64,000 nt of DNA, taken from Neoechinorhynchus agilis (taxonomy: Eukaryota > Acanthocephala). The notes beneath the pieces were generated by a model. That model saw only the letters and a program-made list of their open reading frames with translations. It was not told where the DNA came from and did no database searches. Both the position numbers and the translations under genes were made by a program. Numbering within the stretch: the first letter of the stretch is position 1; every line of letters starts with the position of its first letter. The stretch is from the NCBI GenBank assembly GCA_051530055.1, contig CM121342.1, positions 3,720,001-3,784,000 on the forward strand, given 5' to 3'. Below are positions 33,769 to 45,229 of this stretch, one piece after another.

Positions 33769-34795
33769 TTATTCTTTTTCGTCCTCATTCTTTTCTGGCT
33801 TTGAACGTTTCTTCTTTTTCCGTCTTATTTCCCTCTTTTCAAAATGAGGATACAACATATTACCCGTACATACTCCTTCCAAAATTTCAATCAAATTGAA
33901 TGTGAGTCTTGGTCCCAACTCACTGAGCTTTATTTGAACATTTCCTTCTTTTATTATGCATTTTCCATCATCTTCGTCACTCTCCGAACCCAAACCTCCT
34001 TCTGTCCGCAAAGCATCCTCTAAAGTCTCGAACTTTGAAAGATCGGGCAATGCTTTATTGTCTATCAATTTCTTAGAAATTCGATTACAACCATGTGATA
34101 TCGATCGATTGATTGAACTAAAATATAAAAGGAAAATCATTAAAATAACGTTAATACGCTTGAATCTCAACTTACTAATGTCGCATTTCGAATCGGTCAT
34201 TTCCTTGATAACTCACAACGACACATCGCTTAAGTTCGTTAAACGCGATTTTTTGGATATTTATTGGCGGAAACGACCGTTGGAACACTTTAGCGACCAT
34301 TTGTATTTGTTTTAAATCTTCTGATCCACGAAATCCGCTGAGAATTAGTAGAGGTGGCGTTGTAAAGAGCTGTTGATTAATGTCCTTCTGTCTTAGAGAA
34401 GAAATTACTTCAGAGACGAGAGTGAATCGTTCAATTTTAAACGTTAAAGTGGGTCCTTTGGGAACTGTGACCAATTGAAATATTGGGTTGCTGGTTCGTC
34501 GAGTAATCGTCCAAATATGAGACACGTGAAATATCCCGGCAATCGCAAGAAAGTCGTCGATTGTATTTCGACGAGATTCACGAAGTCGTGTGGCTGTGTA
34601 GGGCTGTAGAACTTGTCTTATTTGTCGAGTTAATCGGCGAAGATTAAGGCCAACACTTTTGCTATATACAAATGTATGTGGAGCTCGTTTTATTTCTTCG
34701 GGTTCATAAAATCGGTCCTTTGCTGGTTTCAGAGATGTTTTTGTCCTATGAAGTTTTCGAGCTTTACTCGATTTTCTTCTTTGGAACTTTGCCAT
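33769..34795 (-). CDS. PPAN: Peter Pan/Ssf1 ribosome-biogenesis factor (Brix domain)
   Basis: Two exons (34,176-34,795 and 33,769-34,117) joined across a 58-nt GTAAGT...TTTTAG intron in phase, giving 322 residues. The Brix domain occupies residues about 40-205: APHTFVYSKSVGLNLRRL, PYTATRLRESRRNTIDDFLA, GPTLTFKIERFTLVSEVISSL, then FNELKRCVVVSY. The RHY...SI segment spans the splice. The tail keeps EGGLGSESDEDDG and LSELGPRLTFNLI, typical of PPAN, and ends in a basic cluster. ATG at 34,795 is preferred to an upstream non-ATG extension. An AATAAA overlaps the region just past the stop. In other eukaryotes it helps rRNA processing for the large subunit in the nucleolus. Shorter than human PPAN (473) only in the C-terminal tail. 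Confidence 0.92.
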
Positions 34796-34875
34796 CTCAA
34801 ACAATAGAAGTTTCGATCTGCAGATTCGGATCTTTTATCGTGTAAAGTGCGGAAACGATTTGCGATGGCCTTTAG

Positions 34876-35028
34876 ATCTTTTTCAAAAAAGTACCAACGA
34901 GCTTTGATGAGCTTTTAGAGTTTCTTTGCAGCTTAAAAAAGGCGACAAAGGTTCGCATCAACGTTAAATTTGCTATAAATTATCGTTCTAAAGGATTCGA
35001 TCAAAATGATTTTGATCAGGAAAAATAA
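34876..35028 (+). CDS. Possible terminal exon, unrecognised
   Basis: After a CCTTTAG acceptor the frame is open to TAA at 35,026-35,028 and reads FFKKVPTSFDELLEFLCSLK then KVRINVKFAINYRSKGF. A GTGTAA donor lies 37 nt upstream. It lies between two minus-strand genes, 81 bp from the PPAN start. Not recognised; helical then strand-like as in small RNA-binding subunits, but that is only an impression. Confidence 0.35.
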   Translation: MFFKKVPTSFDELLEFLCSLKKATKVRINVKFAINYRSKGFDQNDFDQEK

Positions 35029-35109
35029 TACGGAATGAGCGAGTAATCCGAATGGAGATGATGAGCCATTACGCAGGATAAACTAAAGCACTCGTCTATT
35101 TTCTTTAGC

Positions 35110-35529
35110 TCAGTTGCAATAAATTTTGAGATAATCAGGAACTTCTTCTTCTCTGATAACTGCAAAAAGGTCGACTAAGTAAAAAAACCCATAAAAATCC
35201 ATAATTTACCAGTATAGCGTTTTCGATAAAGGTTAGCGGCATAATAATTGTTCGCTTCGTCTTCTTTAAGTTGGTAGAAAGCTTTGGCGAGCACTAAAAC
35301 GTTCAATAAACTCACGATCTTCTCAAAAAGAAAACTGACCTGCAACAGCGATCGGCAATGTCAGGACGATGTGTGGAACTGTTTTGAACGCGTACCGAAA
35401 TGGACTTATGCCAACTTTGAACCCAAAAAAAGCGTCAGAAAACCTTTTTTAGAAAAAGAACTCACGTAGTCGCCATGGACGATAAATGAGTCGTTTGTGA
35501 GCTACAAGACGTTTCTTAAGAATCTTCAT
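35110..35529 (-). CDS. 90-residue four-exon protein with one membrane segment
   Basis: Four exons (35,466-35,529; 35,340-35,414; 35,210-35,293; 35,110-35,159) with introns of 46-51 nt, all GT-AG, join in phase to a 90-residue protein: 273 nt including TGA. It starts with a very basic segment (MKILKKRLVAHKRLIYRPWR, like a mitochondrial presequence), then a hydrophobic segment (VPHIVLTLPIAVAVLAK) and a tail with Tyr and charged residues (NLYRKRYTVIREEEVPDYL). The size, basic start and YTVIR-type end resemble small accessory subunits of respiratory complexes, but I cannot assign one. No single frame longer than 30 codons reveals it, so ORF scans miss it. Confidence 0.7.
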
Positions 35530-36012
35530 ATCTTGAAGTTTTGTTTAATTCGAGCGATCGTTAAAAATGAGAAAAACGTCCATGATCTCCACGAAGAATA
35601 GAGAAATATCCGGATAAAATTCCAAAGAAAAATTAATTTAAAGATTAGAATTATTGTTTAGTTCTACACCCGCGGTAAATGATTATTAAAGACGTTTCGA
35701 ACTTCGTTTCGCCAATGAGATCATCAGACCTCAGTTTTTCTTCCGTTTTTTCTGGGAAGATCGGTCACAATCATCGCCGATTCTTTAATCGATTTAATCG
35801 CGTATTTCTTGGTAGTGAAATCAAATGGAAGAAATTGCATTTCAGCTTTTATTCTTTATGTTTTAGTTTCTCGATTAAAGTTGTGCTTTAAAAAATCAAA
35901 TTCTTTTTCTTTAGCGATTAGTTTTAAATTAAAATTCTATTTTAATAACTAATCGATTGGTTCCATTTCCCTCTTAATTTTTTCGAAGATAAATTCATCA
36001 TTGGCACTACAA
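35530..36012. other. Spacer, no gene seen
   Basis: Contains promoters of the divergent 90-residue gene and the WD40 gene by position; no motif stands out. A plus-strand 70-codon frame at 35,679 looks like chance. Confidence 0.3.
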
Positions 36013-37563
36013 ATGGATCCGTTCAATTTGCGAAAAATGTGTATGGATTTTTGTGTTCTTTGTTCCATCGATCGGATCGATCATCGAATTGTTTCTTATG
36101 ATCTAAAGAAGTGGCACGAATGCCTGAAATTTTCGGAACATCCGTCCACGACGAATCATTTGGTCACAATGTTAAAATGCATGAAAAATGATCGGATTTT
36201 ATATTTCTGTTCTAAAAACTATCTTTATAGAACAAAATTGGATTCTCTCAAGAAAATATCACCAACAGAATCGATCGGTCCGGTCGAATGTAATATCGCA
36301 AGTTTTGACGTTAGTGACGATGAAGTATTTGTTGCTCTCGCACTTTGTTCAAAAATCGATCTATACTCACTGAATCAATCATTCAAGAATAACGAAGATA
36401 AACTCAGCCTTAGTGGACACTTTTGCCAAGTGAAGAAAGTGATCTTTACAATCAATGGTCGATATCTGATCAGTTTCGGTGAAAATGATCAAATTGTCAT
36501 TGTTTGGGATACTCTTTTGTGCCTCAGGAACTCTACATCCGAACGACACTGGACTCTTTCAAGCGTTGATTGGGAATGTTCAATTTGTGATATCGATGCA
36601 TCGGGAGATGTGTTCGTTATTCTGCTTCAAAGCGGTCAGACGGACTATTTCGTCGTTCAAATACTCGGATTTGTTTCGGGTTTTTTAAATTGTGCCACAA
36701 AGTTGAAATTTTTTCTTTGAAACCTACAATCACAGTCGAGTTCATTTTTTTCGTTCAGTTTAAGAGTTTCATAGTTCATTTTTTGTTGTTGCTCGTTTGA
36801 GAACGAGAGTTGCAATCACTATAAATTCATTATCCGTTTGATTGTTCGATTTCTTTTTTATTTAAGGAAAAATCCTCAACCATTTGACGTTTTGCTGCTC
36901 ATGGATTTTGTTCCCCCCCTCCTAGAAATAAAAATCATTAAAGGAGCATCTCAAAATACTGAGGATTTGTTTGCAATTCTTTAAAACGAAATCAGACGTC
37001 GCAAGACTCAAATCTACGACATTTTCTCTAAATCCTGTGTTCAATCATTCGACTTTAATTTAAATGGTCCCACATGCATTCGAATCGTTTCATGTTCACT
37101 TATCTACATCGTAGCCGGCGATCAACTCGGTACATTGGAAATCGCTCACATCGATCCGGCAAACGGACAAGTAACTACATCGCGAATTGAAGCTCATCGT
37201 TCTGCAGTGAAAGCGATTTCACCAACAATGGAATCTTTTGTCATTTTGAGTGGATCTGATGATCAAACAATCAAACAGTGGAATGTTCGGACATTAACGC
37301 AAATCAACGTCGCTCAAACAGAAGGCTCCGTTATGCATCTTGATTGGTACTTTAAATCGAACGTGGATTCTCCCTACCAATTAAAAGGACTTCCTTTTAA
37401 AAAATGCGAAAAACAACAAATTTCCTCCAATTCTCGTTTTATTTCACTCAAAGGAGCGAATGTGGATGATCTTCTGGATCTTTTTAATGATAAAGACGAT
37501 CCCGTGTTTGTGGAAGATGACAACAGCGAAGTGTCAATGAATGATGATGGCCGCGATGTGTAG
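36013..37563 (+). CDS. WD40-repeat protein with an in-frame stop
   Basis: Exon 1 starts at ATG 36,013 and has WD40-like repeats (HFCQVKKVIFTINGRYLISF then ENDQIVIVWDTLL). A TTTAAG acceptor near 36,866 opens a second exon whose reading (NPQPFDVLLLMDFVPPLLEI, then GDQLGTLEIAHIDPANGQ, then SFVILSGSDDQTIKQWNVRT) is continuous to the TAG at 37,561, except for one TAA at 36,982-36,984. The C-terminus is acidic (DDLLDLFNDKDDPVF). The donor is uncertain; a phase-compatible GT lies at 36,702. The architecture suits a scaffold or NACHT-WD relative, with no better assignment. The stop means decay, an unseen tiny intron or a sequence error. Confidence 0.6.
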
Positions 37564-40104
37564 ATTATGTAAGAAAACTCCTTTTTGTACTTTTTCGTCC
37601 ATTTCACTTTAAACCACTTTAACGAATCATTAATTTCTGTCCTTTTCGAAATTCACTTTATCAAATGATAGAGGAATCACCAACCAGTACGCAAAACCTT
37701 TATAATTCTTATAAAAAGAGCAGGGTTTCGAGTAACTTTAATTATAGGAAGAAAAAACCCAACAAAACGCCAAGGACGCTTTAGAACTTTAATTGGTGCT
37801 AATTTTAAGTGCTGGCCTGTTTGCATTTGAATCCCAAATTAAATTTTGCCTTTATTTATGTAAAGTTTGGCTTTTTACAGCTCTTTTTTTTAAATATCAC
37901 ATCGGAAAGTATATAATCTTGAAAAAGATGCTACGACGCAGCCTGTAGCATTCTAGAAAAGAAGACGCCAAATCTAAAAAAGTCAGTGAAATCGGACCAA
38001 TGACAATCGAATTGATATTTGTTTTTAATACTTAATTCAGGTCGCTTCCAAATTTTAAAATAGTTTTACGGTAATCGCGACTGTTTCTCAATAAACTTAA
38101 TCCTTTCACTGACTGTTTTTTATTGGTAATCTCGATTAGTTTTAACGGTCTCTCAAAGACGGTCGACTAAAAAAATCCCTATTTTGCTCGGTAATATAAA
38201 TACTTTCATCTTGTGAAACCCAATAACCGAATGTAAGTATAAGTCGTTTTTTTGTCGATCAAAACGCATTCGAGTTGTTTCGTATTTAAGGTGAATATTG
38301 AGATTTTTGCGGGTTTTTATGGCAATGGAGACTTGTAATTGCAAGGGAACATAACTACATCCAAATTCATCGTTTGCTCGAGGTCGTCTATGTCAATTAT
38401 CCCTTAATTGAATTATTTCATTATATTCCTTTGTTCCATTGATCGAAGATTCGTATTTGAGTATTTGAATTCGATAAATGATGACTCCGAGGCATCAAAC
38501 TCAATTGATTAGGGGTTTTTGAAAAGTTATGGAGTTTAATCGCTATCAATTTTCGATTAAAGACTTCATTCAAAGTGAACGAAGGGAATTCACAGTGCGA
38601 TGTTTCCAGGCCAAAACGTCTTCGTTTTATATTGATGTTGCAATGCTGATATTAGTCTTCAGCAGCGTTTATTTCAGCTTCCGTGGAGCATTTTCGTTTC
38701 GAAGATTGGAGGAACTTGCCCGCGACCGCGTTTTTATATGACTCAAATGGATTTGGCAGATCCGTACTTTTGATATCCAAATTTGCATCAATAACATCGA
38801 TATCCTCTTCGATTATTGAGTTGATCGACAGTAAATTAAATAATTTGCAAAGAGTTTCAATATCAGTGTCGAATATTATTAAGCTGATCGACAGCGAATT
38901 AAATAATCGGCAGTTTCAATATCAGCGTCAAAGATATTCTTATCTACAAAAAGAGTAAAACGTTACATGAAAAGTGAAAACGATCATTGTTTTAGTTGAA
39001 AGATGCAGTTTATCTCGATAATTTCGAGCTTATTAAGTTTTTGCAACATCTAAGTAATATCGATTTTTATTGGAAAGTTTGAAAATTTGCTACTATTTTT
39101 TGTAATTTTAAAAATTGCATTAAATTTTTCTCTTTCCTCATCTTTTCTTATTCAAAATTTATGCAATTTACTTTGTTCATCAATCCTAAGTAAAATTCTT
39201 TGCATCAATGATTATTTCAATTAATGGCATAGGAAAAATCTAAATTTTAATTTTAGAATTCTTTAGGACGGATTCTCTATTAATATTTAAAGCACAACCA
39301 ATCAAAACGCAGAATTTTGTTTGTATAAAGTTGCATTCAATCAATTATTAATTCTTAAATCTTACATAAAGAATTATTTTAACATTTTGCTTCATTATTC
39401 GCGCAATTATTAACTTTAAATCAAGATTACCACCGCTACCCGTTCGTCCCAAATATCAACATGCGATAATTCCCAATCTTTTAACTATGCTTTAAAGAGT
39501 AAGTCCATCTGATACATAAATACGAATTTTTGGAAGCATTATTTATAAAAAATTTCAATCAAGACATTTCAAGCGATTTCATTGTTCTAATAATAGAAAT
39601 TTTGAATTACTTCATTGTAGATCATTTTGGATTTCTATGTAGAAGCTCAAGATCAGGATGGAGATCAATGAGATCGAATTAATGGAGTTTAAACATTTGT
39701 AAAATCATTGCCAAGGAAAAAGATTATGCTATTAAAAACCGATATTCGATGTTTTGTGTTTGTGAAGATTTATTTTCAGTCTCCTAATGAGCAAAATATC
39801 ATTACCATCGCTAATTCGCATTTTACAGTCAATGAATTTTAAATTATTTGGAAAAAATAAATTACTGAGATGCATACAACAAATTTAAATCTTCATGCAA
39901 GAATTGAATATTTTTGAACATTAATAGTTGTTCATTCTTTTCATCCGTCGTGTTTTCCAAAATTTCTCTTCTTACCGCAAGTTTTAAAATCGATCCTTTA
40001 TTTATCATTAAGTTACATGCAAAACGAAGCTCCATTAAACTCAGCTTTATGCAGTGATCCCTTGCGGGTATTCGTATCTTTGGTACGGCGAAACAACCGC
40101 TATC
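37564..40104. other. 2.5-kb AT-rich gap
   Basis: I see no convincing gene. A short direct duplication lies at 38,813-38,930 (TTGATCGACAGTAAATTAAA versus CTGATCGACAGCGAATTAAA, about 65 bp apart) inside an open frame at 38,683-38,958. Frames of 60-90 codons at 38.2 and 38.5 kb have no support beyond being open. Confidence 0.4.
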
Positions 40105-40410
40105 GAATTCAGGAGTACCAAGAATTTGAAACTGACACTTAAATGCAAATAAATTGATTATTGATCTTCCTTTTTCCGATACAAGGCTAAAGTTTGCATT
40201 TAAATCGTATAACCGATTCTTTGGAATTTAGATCCTAAAATTTCATCCTGTTTAAGTTTTTTAAATTGACACGTTGGAGAAGGTAGTTGTAATGACAAAG
40301 AAAATCTTGATTTCGAGCTTTCGTTAATTTGTGGTTGCTTAGCTACGGCGAAATGGGCCCGTTTACTTTTTGACGGTTATTTAAAATTTATTTTTTTACC
40401 TTTTAATTCG
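40105..40410. repeat. Scrambled cassette and 4.1-kb fragments
   Basis: 40,125-40,245 matches the intergenic region upstream of GID8-like genes (AAATGCAAATAAATTGATTA ... CATTTAAATCGTATAA) and 40,321-40,410 matches 4,073-4,150. The pieces lie immediately left of cassette copy 4, marking its rearranged boundary. Confidence 0.65.
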
Positions 40411-40460
40411 CTCTTTATTTGTTTCCAGAAAATCGAAATTCTAGAAAAAGGTCACCACTT

Positions 40461-41498
40461 TCATAAATAGGATTCTCGATGAGCAGTCCTTCTTTCCTTA
40501 ATTTCGTTCGCCGTCCGAACAGGAATATTGCCTTGGAAAAATATTGGAAACACTTCTGAAATATTAATTTCCCGGTCGACATGAACGTGTCTTTGTGCCC
40601 TTTCCAAAGATCCAATCATTGATAGCATAGAAAACGATATCCTGTAAGCATCGATTAGACAGACATCATCGATCGTTGCAACTTCGATATCTTCTCCAGT
40701 TGAATCTTTGATAGCTAATCGTTCGGTTTCCTGCATAAGAAGGAAGTTTATCTCCTTTGGTGTTCGACTTCTCATTCTCGGACCAAGCAGAGCAGCGAAT
40801 GGTGATTTCGACGGTTTCTTCATCGATACCATCGACAGAACTTCTAATATCGATTTGTTTCTCGCTTTGTAATTGGACAAGAGACCAGCAATATTCTCAC
40901 CGACGTATTTCAAAGCCTTAACGGGATCGTGATTCTCAGTCATCATATCTAACAATTCTTGAATGCAAAGAAAACATTTGACTTGATCGTTCCGTTCCAC
41001 GAGATTGTCCCATCTCTCATTTATCAACTTTCTGGCTTCGTCGCATCGTTTTTCCTCTATTAATTTCATTACTTCTCCTCGTTTCTTAACAAAGTCCAGC
41101 GCTAAAGTTTGATCTTTGAAATTTAACTGAGGAAAATCCGAGTAGGACAAATGCTTGGCTTCTTTAAAGATGGCTTCCAATGGTTCATGAAAACCTCTAA
41201 CGATCATATAATTAACCGACATAATGTCCGCGGAATTATGAGTTCTCCATTTCTCCATTATCATTTTAACGTAGTCCTTGTAAAATGACTGCAATTTGCA
41301 ATGAAAGAGATTCGAATACATTTCGTAAGATTCGGATTTTCGATACTCAATGAACTCAATTTCACATCGTCTTATACTCAAGAAGGTGAAAAATAAACGG
41401 TTTGTTTCTTTGTAAACATTTACATGTCCAAATTTAGTAAGCATTGGTAAATTCCGTCTTAAATATTCGTGATTTCGATCATCGCCCTCCGAAGACAA
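40461..41498 (-). CDS. GID8-like: GID8/TWA1-like LisH-CTLH-CRA protein, copy 4
   Basis: Intact 345-residue frame. Distinct changes include Arg for Leu at residue 34 and Gln for Pro at residue 130, at the edge of the CTLH. The start of copy 5 lies 2,266 bp further right on the same strand, so copies 4 and 5 are a head-to-tail tandem pair. The poly(A) signal is kept. The divergent 87-codon frame is truncated here (about 41,691-41,790). Confidence 0.75.
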   Translation of the reverse strand: MSSEGDDRNHEYLRRNLPMLTKFGHVNVYKETNRLFFTFLSIRRCEIEFIEYRKSESYEMYSNLFHCKLQSFYKDYVKMIMEKWRTHNSADIMSVNYMIVRGFHEPLEAIFKEAKHLSYSDFPQLNFKDQTLALDFVKKRGEVMKLIEEKRCDEARKLINERWDNLVERNDQVKCFLCIQELLDMMTENHDPVKALKYVGENIAGLLSNYKARNKSILEVLSMVSMKKPSKSPFAALLGPRMRSRTPKEINFLLMQETERLAIKDSTGEDIEVATIDDVCLIDAYRISFSMLSMIGSLERAQRHVHVDREINISEVFPIFFQGNIPVRTANEIKERRTAHRESYL

Positions 41499-41824
41499 AT
41501 CTTTACTTGGTCTTCAATAAATCAATCACTAAGCCGTCACCAAGAATATGAAATCGGCACTTGATTGCAAATAAATTGATTGTTGAACTCATTTTTTTCC
41601 AATATAAGGCAATGGCAAGATAAAGTTTGCATTTAAATCGTATAATCGATTAATTCGGATTTGAGATATCTTTTGAATTTAGATCAGAATGCGTTCTTTT
41701 TTCATTTATGTTTTGCATTTTGTTCGAATTTGCATTTTGAGCGTCCTAAATTTCAAAGCAACGAGCGTCGATGGCACTTTGGGGCCTCAAAAAATCCATC
41801 ACGAATGATAAAATAAAACTTATT

Positions 41825-42110
41825 TGGTCGGGGAGGGCGGATTCCTGGATTCCTGGATCTCGTTCATCGAAAGAGACGGAAGCCACATCGACGTTTCAGA
41901 ATAAGAAGTTTTATTGCAGGGAAGGAAAGAGACGTTAAAAGGAAGGAACCCGTTTTCTAGGTACAAAGCTTTCTCGAACTTTCCTCCGAAAACAGTAAGT
42001 ATCGACGAACGGTCGAAGCCCAATGACGATCGATGCTGCTTTTTGGTGGCTCAGAGGGCGTTTAAAAATGAAAGATAAAATGCAGAAAAAAGAAATTTAG
42101 GAGCGAATGA
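41825..42110 (+). repeat. Module M, copy 7
   Basis: Shortened copy lacking the first exon-like part; it carries a duplicated GGATTCCTGGATTCCTGGAT. Identical in layout to 59,665-59,960. Confidence 0.65.
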
Positions 42111-42268
42111 AGCTGTAATTTTGCGAGACTCAACGGGCGACATTTCATCCTAAATTTCAAAGCAACGATCAACGATGGCACTTTTTGTGCACCAAAAATC
42201 CATCGTTGATAATAAAAGAAATCATTCGGCTCACCGTTTAATAGATTTTAATTTTCGATTTTATCTTC

Positions 42269-42451
42269 TCATTTTAAGGGCATTTCGTCTGTTATTCGGC
42301 GAAGTGGAACACTCGGTTTTTTCTTGAAAATGCTCATTGGTCCACCTTTAATTTCATGGCTCTCTTCCGCTGTTTCTTTAGCTGGATAGCAAAATACAAA
42401 TTATCCGTTGTCGGTGGTCCGAACGAAAACGTCTATCTTCCTGGCAGCCAT
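42269..42451 (-). pseudogene. Module J: remnant of a small gene
   Basis: On the minus strand an ATG at 42,451 opens MAARKIDVFVRTTDNG, then a TAA, then in the same frame FVFCYPAKETAEESHEIKGG and FKKKPSVPLRRITDEMPLK ending at TGA 42,269. The protein-like reading on both sides of one stop suggests a decayed exon pair. A duplicate is at 60,119-60,301 and part is at 29.0-29.26 kb. Not recognised. Confidence 0.45.
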
Positions 42452-42726
42452 CGTCCAGGCATCTGAAGGGTACCTTTTGAAAGATGTGATTTACAATGCT
42501 GAAAAATAAATCTAGAAAAAAATCACTTAAGTAATAACCCATTACGAAGATTGTTTCCATATAATTCGTTCAATTTTTAAAAATAACGAAGATAATTATT
42601 AAAAAATACATTAATTCTATGTTCTGTCTCTCGATTTTTCACCTCAAAACATCTCGACCAAGAAGCAAAGCTCGGAATCTTTATTTGTTTCCAGAAAATC
42701 GAAATTCTAGAAAAAAGTCACCACTT

Positions 42727-43764
42727 TCATAAATAGGATTCTCGATGAGCAGTCCTTCTTTCCTTAATTTCGTTCGCCGTCCGAACAGGAATATTGCCTT
42801 GGAAAAATATTGGAAACACTTCTGAAATATTAATTTCCCGGTCGACATGAACGTGTCTTTGTGCCCTTTCCAAAGATCCAATCATTGATAGCATAGAAAA
42901 CGATATCCTGTAAGCATCGATTAGACAGACATCATCGATCGTTGCAACTTCGATATCTTCTCCAGTTGAATCTTTGATAGCTAATCGTTCGGTTTCCTGC
43001 ATAAGAAGGAAGTTTATCTCCTTTGGTGTTCGACTTCTCATTCTCGGACCAAGCAGAGCAGCGAATGGTGATTTCGACGGTTTCTTCATCGATACCATCG
43101 ACAGAACTTCTAATATCGATTTGTTTCTCGCTTTGTAATTGGACAAGAGACCAGCAATATTCTCACCGACGTATTTCAAAGCCTTAACGGGATCGTGATT
43201 CTCAGTCATCATATCTAACAATTCTTGAATGCAAAGAAAACATTTGACTTGATCGTTCCGTTCCACGAGATTGTCCCATCTCTCATTTATCAACTTTCTG
43301 GCTTCGTCGCATCGTTTTTCCTCTATTAATTTCATTACTTCTCCTCGTTTCTTAACAAAGTCCAGCGCTAAAGTTGGATCTTTGAAATTTAACTGAGGAA
43401 AATCCGAGTAGGACAAATGCTTGGCTTCTTTAAAGATGGCTTCCAATGGTTCATGAAAACCTCTAACGATCATATAATTAACCGACATAATGTCCGCGGA
43501 ATTATGAGTTCTCCATTTCTCCATTATCATTTTAACGTAGTCCTTGTAAAATGACTGCAATTTGCAATGAAAGAGATTCGAATACATTTCGTGAGATTCG
43601 GATTTTCGATACTCAATGAACTCAATTTCACATCGTCTTATACTCAAGAAGATGAAAAATAAAAGGTTTGTTTCTTTGTAAACATTTACATGTCCAAATT
43701 TAGTAAGCATTGGTAAATTCCGTCTTAAATATTCGTGATTTCGATCATCGCCCTCCAAGGACAA
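42727..43764 (-). CDS. GID8-like: GID8/TWA1-like LisH-CTLH-CRA protein, copy 5
   Basis: Intact 345-residue frame, virtually identical to copy 6 at 60.6 kb; both share Ile for Thr at residue 38 and His for Tyr at residue 58, absent elsewhere. The flanks 41.5-42.7 and 59.4-60.6 kb also match, so copies 5 and 6 came from duplication of a unit of at least 2.2 kb. The divergent 87-codon frame on its right is deleted in the middle (near 44,020). Confidence 0.75.
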   Translation of the reverse strand: MSLEGDDRNHEYLRRNLPMLTKFGHVNVYKETNLLFFIFLSIRRCEIEFIEYRKSESHEMYSNLFHCKLQSFYKDYVKMIMEKWRTHNSADIMSVNYMIVRGFHEPLEAIFKEAKHLSYSDFPQLNFKDPTLALDFVKKRGEVMKLIEEKRCDEARKLINERWDNLVERNDQVKCFLCIQELLDMMTENHDPVKALKYVGENIAGLLSNYKARNKSILEVLSMVSMKKPSKSPFAALLGPRMRSRTPKEINFLLMQETERLAIKDSTGEDIEVATIDDVCLIDAYRISFSMLSMIGSLERAQRHVHVDREINISEVFPIFFQGNIPVRTANEIKERRTAHRESYL

Positions 43765-43969
43765 ATCTTTACTTGGTCTTCAATAAATCAATCACTAAGC
43801 CTTTTTGATCTAGCAGTCACCAAGAATATGAAATCGGCACCTGATTGCAAATAAATTGATTATTGATCTTATTTTTTCCGATACAAGGCAATGACAAAAT
43901 AACGTTTGCATTTAAATCGTATAATCGATTATTTCGGATTTGAGATATCTTTGGAATTTAAATCAGAAT

Positions 43970-44220
43970 GCGTTCTTTTTTCATTTATATTTTGCCTTTT
44001 GTCCGAATTTGCATTTTGAGCGTCCTTTGGGTGCTTCAAAAAATCCACCGTTAATGATGAAATAAATCCTTCGATCATTTCAATCACCTCCGATAGAATT
44101 AATTTTTAATGAACTTCCTCTAGGAATCGCTTTATCCAATACACATTCCAATATTGAACATGTTCTTCAAAGAACTTTCTTGCTGTTTCCAAATCACTAT
44201 GGAATCCGTTTTCTCAGCAG
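43970..44220 (+). repeat. Eroded right end of cassette 5
   Basis: Remnants of the 87-codon frame with internal deletion and a substituted segment (CACCTCCGATAGAATTAA), ending at about 44,215 (CCGTTTTCTC), where unique sequence starts. Confidence 0.6.
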
Positions 44221-45180
44221 AGACGTTTGTGATGATATATTAGTTGATGATCGTCGATTAATCCGTGTGAATGATTACTAATAAAAATTAATCGGTTACT
44301 GTTTAAGTTTAAAATATCGTAGATGAATTAAACCAAGGCATATTTCAATTCGTTCAATTTAAACGTTTTGTCTAAAAATTCCGAGAAAACATAAAATGTG
44401 AAAAATGGTGAAAAATTGTTTGCTTTTGAGTGAAATGCTGCAATCCGCCTCGAGTGCTTCGTTTCTTCATAAAAAGACAAGAACATAAATGCGAAAAAGC
44501 GTAGCAACTAAAATTCAAGGGTGTTCTGAAATTTTGGTATTCTTGAGTTTTTTGCGTTTCACAGACGATGCGAGATGTGTTTCAGTGTCACGACTCATGA
44601 CTTGAAGTCACATGAAAAGTAAATGAACTTTCGTCTTTTTTCTTCGTTTATTGAATAGTTGCTGAAATTTTAAACGTCTTATAGAAGTCCTAAACGTAGT
44701 CCTAAACGTGAAATCACATTTAAAGTTTGATGACTCTTACGGTACACACGAGGCATCTTTTAGTTATAACGCAAAATAGAGGTTGATGATTCTACTTGTG
44801 AACCCAATTGGTTTTCCGATTTATAAATCTCAAGTTCTTAAAAGTCCCCTTATTTATAAGACTATTTTTCTGGATAACAAACTTGATAAGTTCACGATTG
44901 AATTTAAACAAATTTCCGATAACGTGCAACGCTTTTGATTTTAAACATATATCAAAAACTCACTGCACTTCTGATTGTCGATCATTCAAGTCACTTCAGA
45001 TGAAGAAATATTCGTTGAAACTGTAATCAAAAAGGGTATTTCTTGTGACAAAGTCGTAAAATTATGATGGTATTCATCACGAAAGCCGTGAAGTTTTTTA
45101 AATTCGCCATGAGAAAAAATCTATAAATCGTAAACACTTTGGGCTCGAATTGCAACATCAACGAGCCACACTCTGGACGC
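44221..45180. other. Spacer with an echo of the PGLS 5' end
   Basis: Mostly unique AT-rich sequence. 44,953-45,010 (AAAACTCACTGCACTT ... CACTTCAGATGAAGAAA) resembles 50,178-50,226, which includes the start codon of PGLS, so a diverged duplicate of that 5' end may lie here. No continuing PGLS frame follows. Confidence 0.35.
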
Positions 45181-45229
45181 CGCCCCTTTTTACGATTTGA
45201 AGCGTTTATTGCGGCCTAGTAAAAACATT

